DNA of 64,000 nucleotides. Source: a bacterium (GTDB taxonomy: Bacteria; RBG-13-66-14). Positions 33,298-42,074 of the stretch are shown piece after piece. The notes below the pieces were generated by a model. The model had not been told where the DNA came from. It worked only from the letters and a program-made list of their open reading frames with translations, and searched no databases. Every line of letters starts with the position of its first letter. Positions within the stretch are counted from its first letter, which is position 1. The translations under genes and the position numbers were made by a program. The stretch covers positions 49,698 through 113,697 of the forward strand of contig DATKYS010000137.1 of the NCBI GenBank assembly GCA_035528375.1, read 5' to 3'.

Positions 33298-34041
33298 GTG
33301 GGCCGGTTGCCGGAGGACGCGGAACGGGTGCTCGCCGGGATCGCCTCGGACACCGCACATGGAGCGGCGGAGCTCCACGCCCGGGCCCTGGGGTTGGCCT
33401 CCGGGCTTTCCGCCGAGCTCCTCCCCGCTTTCGGTGAGGCGCTTCTCCGCGGTCGGCGGGACATGGCTCCGCTCAAGAATCTCGCCCTGGCCTTGATCCG
33501 TTCCCCGGACCCCGCCGGGGAGTTGGGCCGGCAGATAACCTCCGCCCGGCGCGCACCGGGTGTCATCGCCTCGAAGGTGAGGGCGCTCGTCGGTTCCGGG
33601 CGCAGGGTCATCACCATCTCGCGCTCGAGCACGGTCCTCGCCGTCCTGGGGGCCCTGGAGCCCGAGCGGGTCCTTTGCCTCGAATCGTCGCCCGGCGGCG
33701 AGGGGCGCCGGTTCGCCGCCCTGCTCTATGAAAGGGGCATACCCGCCGAGACGGTCCCCGATGGCGACCTGGAGGTGGCGGTGAAACGGGTCGAACTGGG
33801 CCTCTGCGGGGCAGACACGGTGACCGAACTGGTGTTCGTGAACAAAATAGGCACACGGCGCCTCGCCGAGGGGCTCCGGGCTCTGGGAAAACCGCTCTAC
33901 GTCGCCGCCGACCGGACCAAGTACCTTCCCGCCGGTTACTATGAGCCTCCGGTGCCGGGCGGTCCCTTCGAGGAGATTCCCCGCTCTTTGGTCGCGGGGT
34001 TGATTGACGATTCCGATGATACCGGGCACGCTTCTGGGTAA
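33298..34041 (+). CDS. IF-2B alpha/beta/delta-like protein
   Basis: 247 aa from GTG 33298, 4 bp after the MATE stop. An N-terminal helical domain is followed by a Rossmann-like core: GRRVITISRSSTVLAVLGAL, RVLCLESSPGGEGRRFAALLYERGIPAETVPDG, LCGADTVTELVFVNKIGTRRLAEGLRALGKPLYVAADRTKYLP. The ESxPxxEG, GAD and NKIGT motifs are those of the eIF-2B/ribose-1,5-bisphosphate isomerase/methylthioribose-1-phosphate isomerase superfamily. Sugar-phosphate isomerase activity is possible, but the assignment to a branch is not secure. It overlaps the next gene by 26-38 bp. Confidence 0.75.
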   Translation: MGRLPEDAERVLAGIASDTAHGAAELHARALGLASGLSAELLPAFGEALLRGRRDMAPLKNLALALIRSPDPAGELGRQITSARRAPGVIASKVRALVGSGRRVITISRSSTVLAVLGALEPERVLCLESSPGGEGRRFAALLYERGIPAETVPDGDLEVAVKRVELGLCGADTVTELVFVNKIGTRRLAEGLRALGKPLYVAADRTKYLPAGYYEPPVPGGPFEEIPRSLVAGLIDDSDDTGHASG

Positions 34042-35017
34042 ACTACTGGACCGCTACCTCTTCCGGCGGGTTCAGCCGAGCCTTTTGGACCGGCGGACGC
34101 CCCCGGAGGAGCTCGCCGCCCAGCGGCGCCGCGACCTCACCACCGAGCTTCGGGCGGCCGTCGGCACACCGGCTCCCCGGTCGGCCGACCTCGGCGGGGA
34201 ACTGAATGACCTCCGGGTGGGCCTCGCCTACCGCCCCGCGGCCCTCTCCTCGCCCGAGGTCGTCGGTCGGCTCTACGGGGAGACCGATCCCGACAACCCC
34301 GCCGTTCTCTTCGTCCACGGCTGGCTCCAGCCCAGTTACCTCTCCCTGTCGGAGACGGCGGCGCTCCTGGTGCGCCGGGGCCTGGCCGTCTTCGTCCTCG
34401 AGCTGCCCCATCACCTGAGCCGCAGGCCCCCGGGCGAGGCCCACGGCGCGCGCCTCGTCTCCGGCGACCTGAAGCTCACGCTGGACTCCTTAGTTCAGGC
34501 GACGGCGGAGGTGTCCGCCGCGGCGGCCTGGCTGCGGAATCGAGCGGGCGGTCTTTTTACCATGGGCTTCAGCCTGGGGGGCCTAATCGCCGGGCTCCAC
34601 GCCTGTCTGGCGGAGGAGCCGCCGGACGAGGTCGTGTTAATTGCCCCGGCGGCCCGACCGGCGGATATTCTCATCCGCTCGCCGCTCGCCGACCGGGTGA
34701 GGCGGACCGTCTTCGCCCAGGGCGTCACGCCGCGGGAAATCCGCCGCGTGCTGTCCCCGTTGGACTTGACCCGGCTCCGGCCGCGGACCCCTCCGGAGCG
34801 CGTTTACCTCGTCGCCGGGCGGGGGGATCGGGCGGTGCCGGTGGCCGTTCTGCGGGGGCTGCGGGACCGCTGGGGCTGTCGGTACGAAGAGGTGTCGGGG
34901 GGGCACATCAGCCTCTGGCTGCCGCTGGTGGCGGGCGAGGGACTGGGGTTCGATCGCGGGCTGTCCTGGTGCCGGAGGGTGGCCGATTTCCTCGAAGGGC
35001 GGGGTGGAGGGGCCTGA
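34016..35017 (+). CDS. Alpha/beta hydrolase
   Basis: 333 aa from ATG 34016 (TTG 34004 adds four residues). FVHGWLQPSY forms the oxyanion region; nucleophile elbow FSLGG in FTMGFSLGGLIAGLH; candidate acid in VAGRGDRAVP; catalytic His in SGGHIS near the C-terminus. All triad positions are present. The N-terminal ~90 residues (LLGKLLDRYLFRRVQPSLLDRRTPPEELAAQR) form a helical extension ahead of the hydrolase core. Substrate unknown. Translationally overlapping the IF-2B-like gene, suggesting a shared pathway. Confidence 0.8.
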   Translation: MIPGTLLGKLLDRYLFRRVQPSLLDRRTPPEELAAQRRRDLTTELRAAVGTPAPRSADLGGELNDLRVGLAYRPAALSSPEVVGRLYGETDPDNPAVLFVHGWLQPSYLSLSETAALLVRRGLAVFVLELPHHLSRRPPGEAHGARLVSGDLKLTLDSLVQATAEVSAAAAWLRNRAGGLFTMGFSLGGLIAGLHACLAEEPPDEVVLIAPAARPADILIRSPLADRVRRTVFAQGVTPREIRRVLSPLDLTRLRPRTPPERVYLVAGRGDRAVPVAVLRGLRDRWGCRYEEVSGGHISLWLPLVAGEGLGFDRGLSWCRRVADFLEGRGGGA

Positions 35018-35094
35018 GCCGATGGGTCGGTGGGATTAACGTCCAGTCCGCACCGTCCACCGGCGTATTTTTTATTATTGACTCCCGGTCACAA

Positions 35095-35118
35095 CAAAAA
35101 ACCGGCCCGGAAGCCGGT
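35095..35118 (-). terminator. Intrinsic terminator after recN
   Basis: Minus strand ACCGGC-TTCCGG-GCCGGT followed by a T-run. A near-copy hairpin (AACCGG...CCGGTT) lies at 35153-35173, giving tandem terminators between the convergent recN and hydrolase genes. Confidence 0.75.
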
Positions 35119-35190
35119 CCACCCTCGCCAACATCTCTGGATCGCGTTGAATAACCGGCCCCGAAAGCCGGTTCGCCGCGTTCGCTCCGG

Positions 35191-36858
35191 CTACCTTTTC
35201 AGCAACTCCCGGGCGTGCTCCACGGCGCTCTCCCCGCCCCCCAGCATGGCCGACAGCTCCCCCACCTGTTCCTCGCCCTCCAGCCGCTCGATGTCGGTGA
35301 AGGTCCGGCCCTCGGCGGAGTCCTTCTTCACGCGGTAGTGGGCGTCGGCGTCGGCGGCAATCTGGGGCAGGTGTGTGATTGCGACGACCTGCCGGGAGCG
35401 CCCCAGGTCACGGAGGAGCTCGGACACCACCCCGGCGATGTGCCCCCCGATGCCGGCGTCCACCTCGTCGAAGACCATGGTTGGTACGCCGTAGCGCTCG
35501 CCGGTGACCCCCTTGAGGGCCAGCATCACGCGGGATATTTCGCCGCCCGAGGCCACCTTGGCCAGGGGACGCGGAGGTTCGCCGGGATTGGCGGCGAGCT
35601 GGAACTCCACGGCGTCGAGACCGGTGGAGATCGCCCGCGCGCCGGACCAGCCGTCGTCGCCGGGTCGGTTGCCCATCTCGACGGCGAACGAATCCTCGGG
35701 GAAGCCGAGGCGCTTTAAAATCTGATTGACCCGCGGCGCCAGCCGGTTCACCGCCTCCCGCCGTTTCTGGGAAATTTCCCTCGCCGCCCAGAGGTACTCC
35801 TCCCGGGCCCCATCGAGGATCTCCTTGCGCTGGGCCAGAGCGGTCCCGCGGTCCTCGTGGTCGGCTAGCCTCCGCGCCGCCCACTCCCGGTACTCGAGCA
35901 CCTCGGTCAGGGTAGGTCCGAACTTCCGCTTGAGGTGCTCGAGGAGCGCCAGGCGGGTCTCGATTTCCTCCAGCCGCGCCGGATCGGCCTCGAGCCTCTC
36001 GCCGTACACCCGGAGCTTCTCGACGACGTCCACCAGGCTGAAGCGGAGCTGGGTCAGCTCTTCCTCGAGGGGACCCTGCTCGGGATCCAGCTTGACCAGC
36101 TCCTTGAGGGTGCCGCGCGCGGCTTCGACGCCGTCCAGGGCCGAAGACTCCCCCTCGCCCAGGAGCTGTAGCGCGCCCTGGGTCAGCCGGGAGAGCTCGA
36201 CCACGGCCCGCAGGCGCTGCCTCTCTCCGAGGAGCGACTCCTCCTCGGCCGGGTCCAGGCTGGCGTCGTCAATCTCTTTCAGCTCGTGGCGCCAGAGCTC
36301 GAGTTGCCTTGAGTCGGCCGCGGCCGATTCCTCCAGCTCGGCCAGAGCCGCCTCGGCCGCCCGCACCGCCTCGAAGCGGCGGGTGACATTTTCACGGAGC
36401 CCGTCCAGGTCGTCGAAGGCGTCGAGGAGCTCGAGCTGCGCCTGGGCCTGGAGGAGGGTCTGGTGCTCGTGCTGGCCGTGGAGGTCCACCAAGAGGTTGC
36501 CCACGGCGGTGAGTGTGGAGACGGGGACGAGGTTCCCGCCGAGCCAGCAGCGCGACCGTCCACCCGCGTCCACCCGGCGGCGGATGACGAGCTCCTCCTG
36601 CGCCGGCTCGATTCCGAGCTCCTCCGCCAGTTCCCCGGGCAGCCTCACGTCGCGGAAGATGGCCTGCACCTCGGCGGCCTGGGCTCCGCTCCGCACGGCG
36701 TCGGCCTTGGCCCGCTCCCCCAGAGCCAGCCCGATCGCCCCGACCAGGATGCTCTTTCCCGCCCCGGTGGCGCCGGTGATGGCGCAGAGACCGCGGTCCA
36801 GCTCCACCTCCAGGTTCGAGATGGTGGCCAGATCGCGGACGGCCAGGTACGAGAGCAT
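35191..36858 (-). CDS. recN: DNA repair protein RecN
   Basis: SMC-like ATPase acting in double-strand-break repair. 555 aa. N-terminal Walker A GATGAGKSILVGAIGLALGER (near 30); long coiled-coil arms (about 155-365) rich in Glu/Arg/Leu; C-terminal KVASGGEISRVMLALKG signature and TMVFDEVDAGIGGHIAGVV Walker B; QVVAITHLPQIAADADAHYRV. Start ATG lies 1 bp after the nadK stop, so the two form an operon. No SOS box was recognised; expression seems to come from the nadK promoter. Confidence 0.97.
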   Translation of the reverse strand: MLSYLAVRDLATISNLEVELDRGLCAITGATGAGKSILVGAIGLALGERAKADAVRSGAQAAEVQAIFRDVRLPGELAEELGIEPAQEELVIRRRVDAGGRSRCWLGGNLVPVSTLTAVGNLLVDLHGQHEHQTLLQAQAQLELLDAFDDLDGLRENVTRRFEAVRAAEAALAELEESAAADSRQLELWRHELKEIDDASLDPAEEESLLGERQRLRAVVELSRLTQGALQLLGEGESSALDGVEAARGTLKELVKLDPEQGPLEEELTQLRFSLVDVVEKLRVYGERLEADPARLEEIETRLALLEHLKRKFGPTLTEVLEYREWAARRLADHEDRGTALAQRKEILDGAREEYLWAAREISQKRREAVNRLAPRVNQILKRLGFPEDSFAVEMGNRPGDDGWSGARAISTGLDAVEFQLAANPGEPPRPLAKVASGGEISRVMLALKGVTGERYGVPTMVFDEVDAGIGGHIAGVVSELLRDLGRSRQVVAITHLPQIAADADAHYRVKKDSAEGRTFTDIERLEGEEQVGELSAMLGGGESAVEHARELLKR

Positions 36859-36859
36859 T

Positions 36860-37810
36860 CTACCTGTCTCTATTCTCGTGGGTGTGGTTCGTTCCCCAGA
36901 GGAGCTTGTCGCGCAGGACGCCGAAGAAATCGGGAGGGCCTATCCGGACCAGGGAGACCGTGCGCTCGGCGCGCCGTAGGTTGACCCGGTCCTCACGCGT
37001 CACCTCGACCCCCACCTGGCCGTCGGCGATGAGGACCAGCGGGTTGGCCGAGCGGATGCAGACCTCCAGGTCGAGGTCCCGGTCCAGGACGACGGGGCGG
37101 AAGTTGAGGGTGTGGGGGCTGATCGGGGTCAATAAAAAGGCCGAGATCCAGGGGGCGAGGACCGGTCCGCCGCAGGAGAGGGAGTAGGCCGTCGAGCCTG
37201 TCGGCGTGGCGACGATGAGGCCGTCGCCCTGGGTGGTCCCCAGATACCTCCCGCCTATCTTCACGTCGAGCTCGCACACCCCGGCCACGGCGGGTCGGTG
37301 GACCGCAATCTCGTTCAGGCAGCGCAGGACGACCCGCCCGCCGTCGGCGAACGCCACCTCCGCCTCGAGCACTAGCCGGTCGTCCAGAAGATACCGGTTC
37401 GCCAGGAGCGCCTCCAGGGCACTCTCGAGGTGATCCACGGTGGTTTCAGCCAGGAAGCCCATCCCGCCCACGTTGACGCCCAGGATGGGTACGGGGGCGT
37501 AGTCGGTGAGGCGCGCCGCGGTGAGGATGGTCCCGTCGCCGCCCAACGTGACCACCAGGTCGGTATCGGCCGTCGGGGGGTCCACCCGACCCGCCCCGGG
37601 GAACTGGCGCAGCAGGCGGTCGGGCGGGGCGACCTTCACCGGAGGCGGGGGCTCCACCACGCGGATGCCCTCCGCGGCGCACCTATTTCGGATGACGTCG
37701 GCGGCGATCAGGGCCTCGGACTTGGTCGGATTGACCACGAGGCCTATTTTTTCGAGCGGCTTGCCGAAGCGTCCGGGGGGCGGCTGGCGGTACGGCTTAC
37801 CGTCGTGCAT
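36860..37810 (-). CDS. nadK: NAD kinase
   Basis: Phosphorylates NAD to NADP. 316 aa. Core motifs: VVTLGGDGTILTAARL (GGDG), GVNVGGMGFLAETTVDHLE, NEIAVHRP (NE-x-x motif), and DGLIVATPTGSTAYSLSCGGPVLAP. All catalytic and NAD-binding motifs are intact. An extra ~20-residue N-terminal extension (HDGKPYRQPPPGRFGKPL) precedes the usual start region KIGLVVNPTK; translation from within is possible, but the promoter spacing fits the ATG used. First gene of nadK-recN. Confidence 0.96.
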   Translation of the reverse strand: MHDGKPYRQPPPGRFGKPLEKIGLVVNPTKSEALIAADVIRNRCAAEGIRVVEPPPPVKVAPPDRLLRQFPGAGRVDPPTADTDLVVTLGGDGTILTAARLTDYAPVPILGVNVGGMGFLAETTVDHLESALEALLANRYLLDDRLVLEAEVAFADGGRVVLRCLNEIAVHRPAVAGVCELDVKIGGRYLGTTQGDGLIVATPTGSTAYSLSCGGPVLAPWISAFLLTPISPHTLNFRPVVLDRDLDLEVCIRSANPLVLIADGQVGVEVTREDRVNLRRAERTVSLVRIGPPDFFGVLRDKLLWGTNHTHENRDR

Positions 37811-37842
37811 GTGCGTTACCCTCTGGAGAATACAACGGCAAG

Positions 37843-37872
37843 ATTATAGACACCGTTTCCGGGCCCTGTCAA
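37843..37872 (-). promoter_or_regulatory. Consensus sigma-70-type promoter for nadK-recN
   Basis: Minus strand TTGACA (37872-37867), an 18-bp spacer and TATAAT (37848-37843): both hexamers perfect, giving a leader of about 26 nt. Confidence 0.8.
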
Positions 37873-37971
37873 CGCCGCCCTAGTCCCCAACGCCTACGCA
37901 AATAACAGGTTACGGTTAAACGGAGTCATGCCCCGGCAAATCCGTCTCAGAGCGCCGCCCTCAAAAAGTAT

Positions 37972-38000
37972 AGTTAAAAACGGGACACTGGTCGTATAAT
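37972..38000 (+). promoter_or_regulatory. Promoter for pta
   Basis: A perfect TATAAT (37995-38000) 43 bp before the pta ATG. The matching -35 (AGTTAA, 17-bp spacer) is weak. Confidence 0.5.
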
Positions 38001-38043
38001 GAGCCCCCGAAAACGGAGTTATACATGGTGAGGAGTCGTACGC

Positions 38044-39039
38044 ATGGACGTCATCCTGGGGATCATCGAGCGGGCCGGTAAAAAGGGTGCCCACCTCGTC
38101 CTGCCCGAGGGGGACGACGATCGGGTGCCCGCGGCGTACGCCCGCATCCTGGAGCGGGGTATCGCCAAAAGGGTCACCCTCGTGGGCGGCGAGGTGGAGG
38201 TGCTCGAGGCCGCCAAACGGGCCGGGGTCGAGGTCCTGCCGAAGGACATCGTGGACCCCGCAAAGGCCGAGAAGGTCGGTGTTTACGCTACGGGCATCCA
38301 CGAGCGGCGGAAGCACAAGGGCCTGACCCTCGACGAGGCGGTGAAGCTGGCCCGGGACCGGACCGTCTTCGGCATGGCCATGGTGGGTGCCGGGGACGCC
38401 GACGCCTGCGTTTCCGGCTGCGCCACCGCCAGCGGTCACGTCATCCGGGCCGCGCTCTGGACCATCGGCATGGCCCCGGGCATCCGCGCCATTTCATCCA
38501 GCTTCCTCATGGTTCACCCGGACGGCCGCTGGGGCGCGGACGGGGTGATGATTTTCTCCGACTGCGCCGTGATTCCGAGCCCCGACGCCGAGGTGCTCGC
38601 CGATATCGCCGTGGCCGCGGCGCGGACCGCGCGCTCCCTTTTGGGCGTCGAGCCCGTAGTGGCCATGCTCAGCTATTCCACCAAGGGCTCGGGCGGCGGT
38701 CCCGACGTGGACCTGGTGCTCGAGGCCACCGCCATCGTGAAAAAGAGGGAGCCCGACCTCGTGGTGGACGGGGAGCTTCAGCTCGATACCGCCCTCGTGC
38801 CCGACGTCGCGCAAAAGAAGGCGCCCGACTCCCCCGTGGCGGGAAGGGCCAACGTGTTGGTCTTCCCCGACTTGAACTCGGGAAACATCGGCTACAAGCT
38901 TACCCAGCGGCTGGCGGGCGCCACCGCCATCGGACCCATCCTGCAGGGCGCGGCCAAGCCCATCTCCGATCTCTCCCGGGGAGCCTCCATCGAGGACATC
39001 GTCAAGACGGCGGCCATCACCATCTCCCAGATGCCGTAA
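38044..39039 (+). CDS. pta: Phosphate acetyltransferase
   Basis: Interconverts acetyl-CoA and acetyl phosphate. 331 aa, the short single-domain (PTA_PTB) form without the N-terminal regulatory domains of E. coli Pta. [21 protein letters not shown] at the N-terminus; [93 protein letters not shown]. All are strongly family-like. Butyryltransferase (Ptb) is the main alternative, but the DLNSGN-YK-QR motif favours Pta. ackA is not nearby. Single gene with promoter and terminator. Confidence 0.92.
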   Translation: MDVILGIIERAGKKGAHLVLPEGDDDRVPAAYARILERGIAKRVTLVGGEVEVLEAAKRAGVEVLPKDIVDPAKAEKVGVYATGIHERRKHKGLTLDEAVKLARDRTVFGMAMVGAGDADACVSGCATASGHVIRAALWTIGMAPGIRAISSSFLMVHPDGRWGADGVMIFSDCAVIPSPDAEVLADIAVAAARTARSLLGVEPVVAMLSYSTKGSGGGPDVDLVLEATAIVKKREPDLVVDGELQLDTALVPDVAQKKAPDSPVAGRANVLVFPDLNSGNIGYKLTQRLAGATAIGPILQGAAKPISDLSRGASIEDIVKTAAITISQMP

Positions 39040-39057
39040 CCGACCGTGTAAAAAAAG

Positions 39058-39084
39058 AAAGCGGACCACGGTGGTCCGCTTTTT
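39058..39084. terminator. Bidirectional intrinsic terminator
   Basis: AAAGCGGACCA-CGG-TGGTCCGCTTT with A-run and T-run flanks between the convergent pta and lepB genes. Confidence 0.9.
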
Positions 39085-39099
39085 CGCGTGGGTCGAAGC

Positions 39100-39756
39100 T
39101 CAGTCCAGGGGCAGGTTCATCCGGTCCCAACGCACCCCCTCCCCCTCGGGAGCCAGGGAGTAGGAGAAGTAGATCAGGTCGGCCCGGCCTATAATCTCCT
39201 CCCCGGCTAAAAGCCCCCAGGAGCGGCTGTCCTTGGAGGCGGGGCGGTTGTCGCCCAGAACCAGATACTTCCCCGGCGGGATGAGCACCGGCTCGGCGAA
39301 GCGGCTCGCCGAGGGGTTTTCACCCGGGTCGGCCCCGTCGGTCACCCGGGTCCGGGAATCCGCGGAGATGTACGCCTCCTCGAGGGGTGTCCCGTTGAGG
39401 ATGAGCCGGCCGCCCTCGATCTGCACCGTGTCACCCGGAATCGCCACCACCCGCTTGACGTACTCGTCCCCCGGCTCGAGGGGCGCGTTGAAGACCACGA
39501 TGTCGCCGCGTTTCGGCGAGCCGCTCGGCCCATCGCCGGTGTAGCAGAGCTTGTCCACCAGGAGCCAGTCGCCCGGTTTCAGGGTGGGCTCCATCGAATC
39601 GGACAGGACGAAGGAACTCTCTACGACCAGATTGCGCAGCACGGCCAGGAGCGCGATCACCAGGATGAGATCGGTAATCAACCCGCTGGACGGGCTCTGC
39701 CTCTGACGGAAGCGGCGGTAGCGACGGCGAGCCGTTTCGATTAGCCGCCTGGGCAT
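39100..39756 (-). CDS. lepB: Signal peptidase I
   Basis: Inner-membrane serine protease that removes signal peptides. 218 aa. One N-terminal membrane helix (about 24-42) follows a very basic cytoplasmic tail. Catalytic Ser in FVLSDSMEPTLKPGDWLLVDK and general-base Lys in YVKRVVAIPGDTVQI; box E GDNRPASKDSRSWG near the C-terminus. All boxes are intact. It lies 7 bp after the unknown basic protein gene. Confidence 0.96.
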   Translation of the reverse strand: MPRRLIETARRRYRRFRQRQSPSSGLITDLILVIALLAVLRNLVVESSFVLSDSMEPTLKPGDWLLVDKLCYTGDGPSGSPKRGDIVVFNAPLEPGDEYVKRVVAIPGDTVQIEGGRLILNGTPLEEAYISADSRTRVTDGADPGENPSASRFAEPVLIPPGKYLVLGDNRPASKDSRSWGLLAGEEIIGRADLIYFSYSLAPEGEGVRWDRMNLPLD

Positions 39757-39763
39757 GGCTCGC

Positions 39764-40315
39764 CTACTCGGCGAAGAGCTTCTTCTCGACCAGGGTGATG
39801 CCGGTCGGGGTGAGCCTTACCGTGCCGTTGCCCGGCATGTCCACGTACTTGTACTTGCGCTTCGCCTCGGACAGGCAGACCTGGATGTTCGCCGGCGCCT
39901 TCAGGCCGAGGTGGCGGAAGCACTCCGCGATCTCGCCGTGCAGCACCGTCTTGCGCGCCGTAATCTTCTGAAGATAGTAGAGGTAAAGGGTGCAGCGCTC
40001 GTAGTTGGAGTGTACCTTGGCCCCCTTGACGTAGTCCTTGAGGGACTTTACGCCTTCGCCGCCCTTCAGTTCGAGGGGGATGAGGTTGATTTTTTTCGGT
40101 TTGGCCTTGGGCCTGCCGCGGCGCTTTTTGGGTTTGGCCGCCCGGGTCTTCGGTTTGGACACCCGTGTTTTCGGCCTCACGGCCAGCATGTCCTTGAAGC
40201 GCGCGAACTGCTCGTCTATGAACTCGCGCGTGCCCGTCGCCTTCACGGAACGGGCGGAGAGGTCTATCTCCACCGAGTAGGTCTGGTTCTGTGCGGACGG
40301 TTTATCCTCGGCCAT
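39764..40315 (-). CDS. Unknown basic protein with RGRP (AT-hook-like) motif
   Basis: 183 aa, no family recognised. An N-terminal ~45 residues (YSVEIDLSARSVKATGTREFIDEQFARFKDMLA) is followed by a very basic linker with KPKKRRGRPKAKPKK (about 66-82), containing the RGRP core of AT-hooks. A C-terminal ~95-residue domain follows (LKDYVKGAKVHSNYERCTLYLYYLQKITARKTVLHGEIAECFRHLGLKAPANIQVCLSEAKRKYKYVDM...LTPTGITLVEKKL). The helix-rich region and the 'VRLTPTGITLVEK' ending resemble a winged-helix DNA-binding fold. DNA binding is inference. It sits between mgtE and lepB in one direction. Confidence 0.6.
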   Translation of the reverse strand: MAEDKPSAQNQTYSVEIDLSARSVKATGTREFIDEQFARFKDMLAVRPKTRVSKPKTRAAKPKKRRGRPKAKPKKINLIPLELKGGEGVKSLKDYVKGAKVHSNYERCTLYLYYLQKITARKTVLHGEIAECFRHLGLKAPANIQVCLSEAKRKYKYVDMPGNGTVRLTPTGITLVEKKLFAE

Positions 40316-40378
40316 TGTCCACCTCGTTTCTGGTCCTTTTCAGGATACGTAAACTCACTTGAACGCTACCGGTACTTT

Positions 40379-41740
40379 TCACGCTGGAATGAGAAATTTC
40401 AAAAGCAGCATACCCAGCCCCAGGTAAATGGTGAGTCCCGTCATGTCGTTGGCCATGGTGATGAAGGGTCCCGAAGCCACGGCTGGATCGGCGCCCAGCC
40501 TGCGGAAGACCAGGGGCATGAAGGCGCCCATCAGGGTCGCGACGATGATGGCCCCGATCATGGCCGTCCCCACTACCACCCCGAGCATGGGATTGCCCCC
40601 CCAGGCCCACGCCACGCCGCAGACGATCATCCCGCTGAAGAGGCCGAGCAGGGATCCGACCCGCAGTTCGCGCAGTGCGGTGCGCAGGATACTCCCCTTC
40701 TCGATCCGCCCCAGGGCCAGGTTGCGGATGACGACCGTGGAGCTTTGCAGGCCGGCGTTCCCACCCATGGCGGTGATGACGGGGATGAAGGAGGCCAGGG
40801 CCACCACCTGCTCCAGGGCGTAGCTGAAGAGGTGGATGATGGTCCCGGATAGGAGGGCGCCCAGGAGGCAGATTAAAAGCCACGGCAGCCTGAGCTTGAC
40901 CACCGAGAGGGCCCCCCGGACCTCGAGCTCCTCGTCGGAGGTGCCGACCATCTTGAAAATGTCCTCGGTGGCCTCCTCGTGGACGATTTCGAGGACGTCG
41001 TCCACGGTGACCTCACCCAAAAAGACGCCGGTGGAGTCCACCACGGGGACGGCTAAAAGGTCGTAGCGCTTGAAGAGAGAGGCGAGCTTCTCCTGGTCCT
41101 GGGCGGGCGACACCGAGGGGTAGCCGGGTTCGATCAGGTCTTTCACGAGACGGGAATGGGGTGTCGAGGCCAGCGTCTCCATGGTCACCACCCCGACCAG
41201 GCGGGCGCCGGAATCCACCAGGTAGACTAAGGTGTGCAGCTCGTCCCCGATGCTCTGCTTGACGAGGCCCTGGGCCGTTTCCACGTCTACGTCGGGCGGT
41301 ATGCTGACGAAGTCCAGGCTCATCCGCCCGCCGGCGGTGTCCTCGGGGTAGGATAAGAGTGCCCGTATGTCCTCGGTCAGGTCCCCCGGGATGTCCTCGA
41401 GAATCTTCTTGCGCAGGTCCGGATCGGCCCGGAGGAGTAAGTCGGCGGCGTCGTCGGCGGGGAGGACGGCCAGGGCGCGCGCGGCGACCCGCGGGGGGAC
41501 GCTCTCAAAATAATCCGCGGCGAAGTGCTCCGCCATCTCGCCCAACAGGGGCGCCACCGCTTCGGTGGGCCACAGCTCCAGGAGCCTTTCCTGGTCCTCC
41601 ACGTCGAGAATGAGGAGGGCTCCGGCGAGATCGGCGGGATGGTTTTCGAGGACCAGCTCCCTGAGACCCTGGACATCGGTCCCGTCGAGCAGCCCTTGAA
41701 GCCTTTCCGCCATTACTTTCTCTTGTGTTTCGGACGGCAT
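40379..41740 (-). CDS. mgtE: MgtE-type magnesium transporter
   Basis: 453 aa. N-terminal MgtE_N superhelical domain (about 1-130), CBS pair (about 135-255: EDTAGGRMSLDFVSIPPDVDVETAQ, VPVVDSTGVFLGEVTVDDVLEIV), then five membrane helices with PVITAMGGNAGLQSSTVVIRNLALG, the pore segment. The cytoplasmic domains sense Mg2+ and gate the channel. ATG 41740 has no clear ribosome site; ATG 41713 (after GAGAAAG) is a possible alternative. A promoter but no M-box riboswitch is visible upstream. Confidence 0.95.
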   Translation of the reverse strand: MPSETQEKVMAERLQGLLDGTDVQGLRELVLENHPADLAGALLILDVEDQERLLELWPTEAVAPLLGEMAEHFAADYFESVPPRVAARALAVLPADDAADLLLRADPDLRKKILEDIPGDLTEDIRALLSYPEDTAGGRMSLDFVSIPPDVDVETAQGLVKQSIGDELHTLVYLVDSGARLVGVVTMETLASTPHSRLVKDLIEPGYPSVSPAQDQEKLASLFKRYDLLAVPVVDSTGVFLGEVTVDDVLEIVHEEATEDIFKMVGTSDEELEVRGALSVVKLRLPWLLICLLGALLSGTIIHLFSYALEQVVALASFIPVITAMGGNAGLQSSTVVIRNLALGRIEKGSILRTALRELRVGSLLGLFSGMIVCGVAWAWGGNPMLGVVVGTAMIGAIIVATLMGAFMPLVFRRLGADPAVASGPFITMANDMTGLTIYLGLGMLLLKFLIPA

Positions 41741-41800
41741 GGTATAGTAAAAAAGTTATTAAACGTGTTGGTGGACCCCAAGGAAAACGATTGGAGGGTG

Positions 41801-41829
41801 ATTGTACCGGTAAATTTATTTCCGGTCAA
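41801..41829 (-). promoter_or_regulatory. Sigma-70-type promoter for mgtE
   Basis: Minus strand TTGACC (41829-41824), a 17-bp spacer and TACAAT (41806-41801). The leader of about 55 nt is too short for an M-box. Confidence 0.6.
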
Positions 41830-42074
41830 GAAAAAATTTTATTTAATTATATGAGTTGCAACTTTTTTATATTCATGGAGTTCGAGTCATTCCACAATAA
41901 TCCTAATTAATATGGTTTTCAGTCGGCGGCACTCCTTTGGTCATCGCCCGTAAACGAGCCTTTGGTTTATTTGGCGCCGTGGTGCTTTTTTCTGGTACAA
42001 TGTTCACGGTGTTTTCAACGGCCACCAGGGCCCGGCGCCCCTCAGCCCGGCCCGGTTCTTCCGGGGTCACTCGC
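41830..42074. other. AT-rich divergent spacer between mgtE and UPF0182
   Basis: The 334-bp gap 41741-42074 holds the mgtE promoter and a strikingly AT-rich tract (about 41830-41920). Towards the UPF0182 gene, TACAAT (41997-42002) with TTGGCG about 19 bp upstream is a weak promoter candidate. No gene is visible. Confidence 0.4.

Noticed and set aside
41741-41800. M-box (magnesium) riboswitch before mgtE
   Set aside because: The promoter at 41801-41829 leaves only ~55 nt of leader, too short, and no M-box core is visible.
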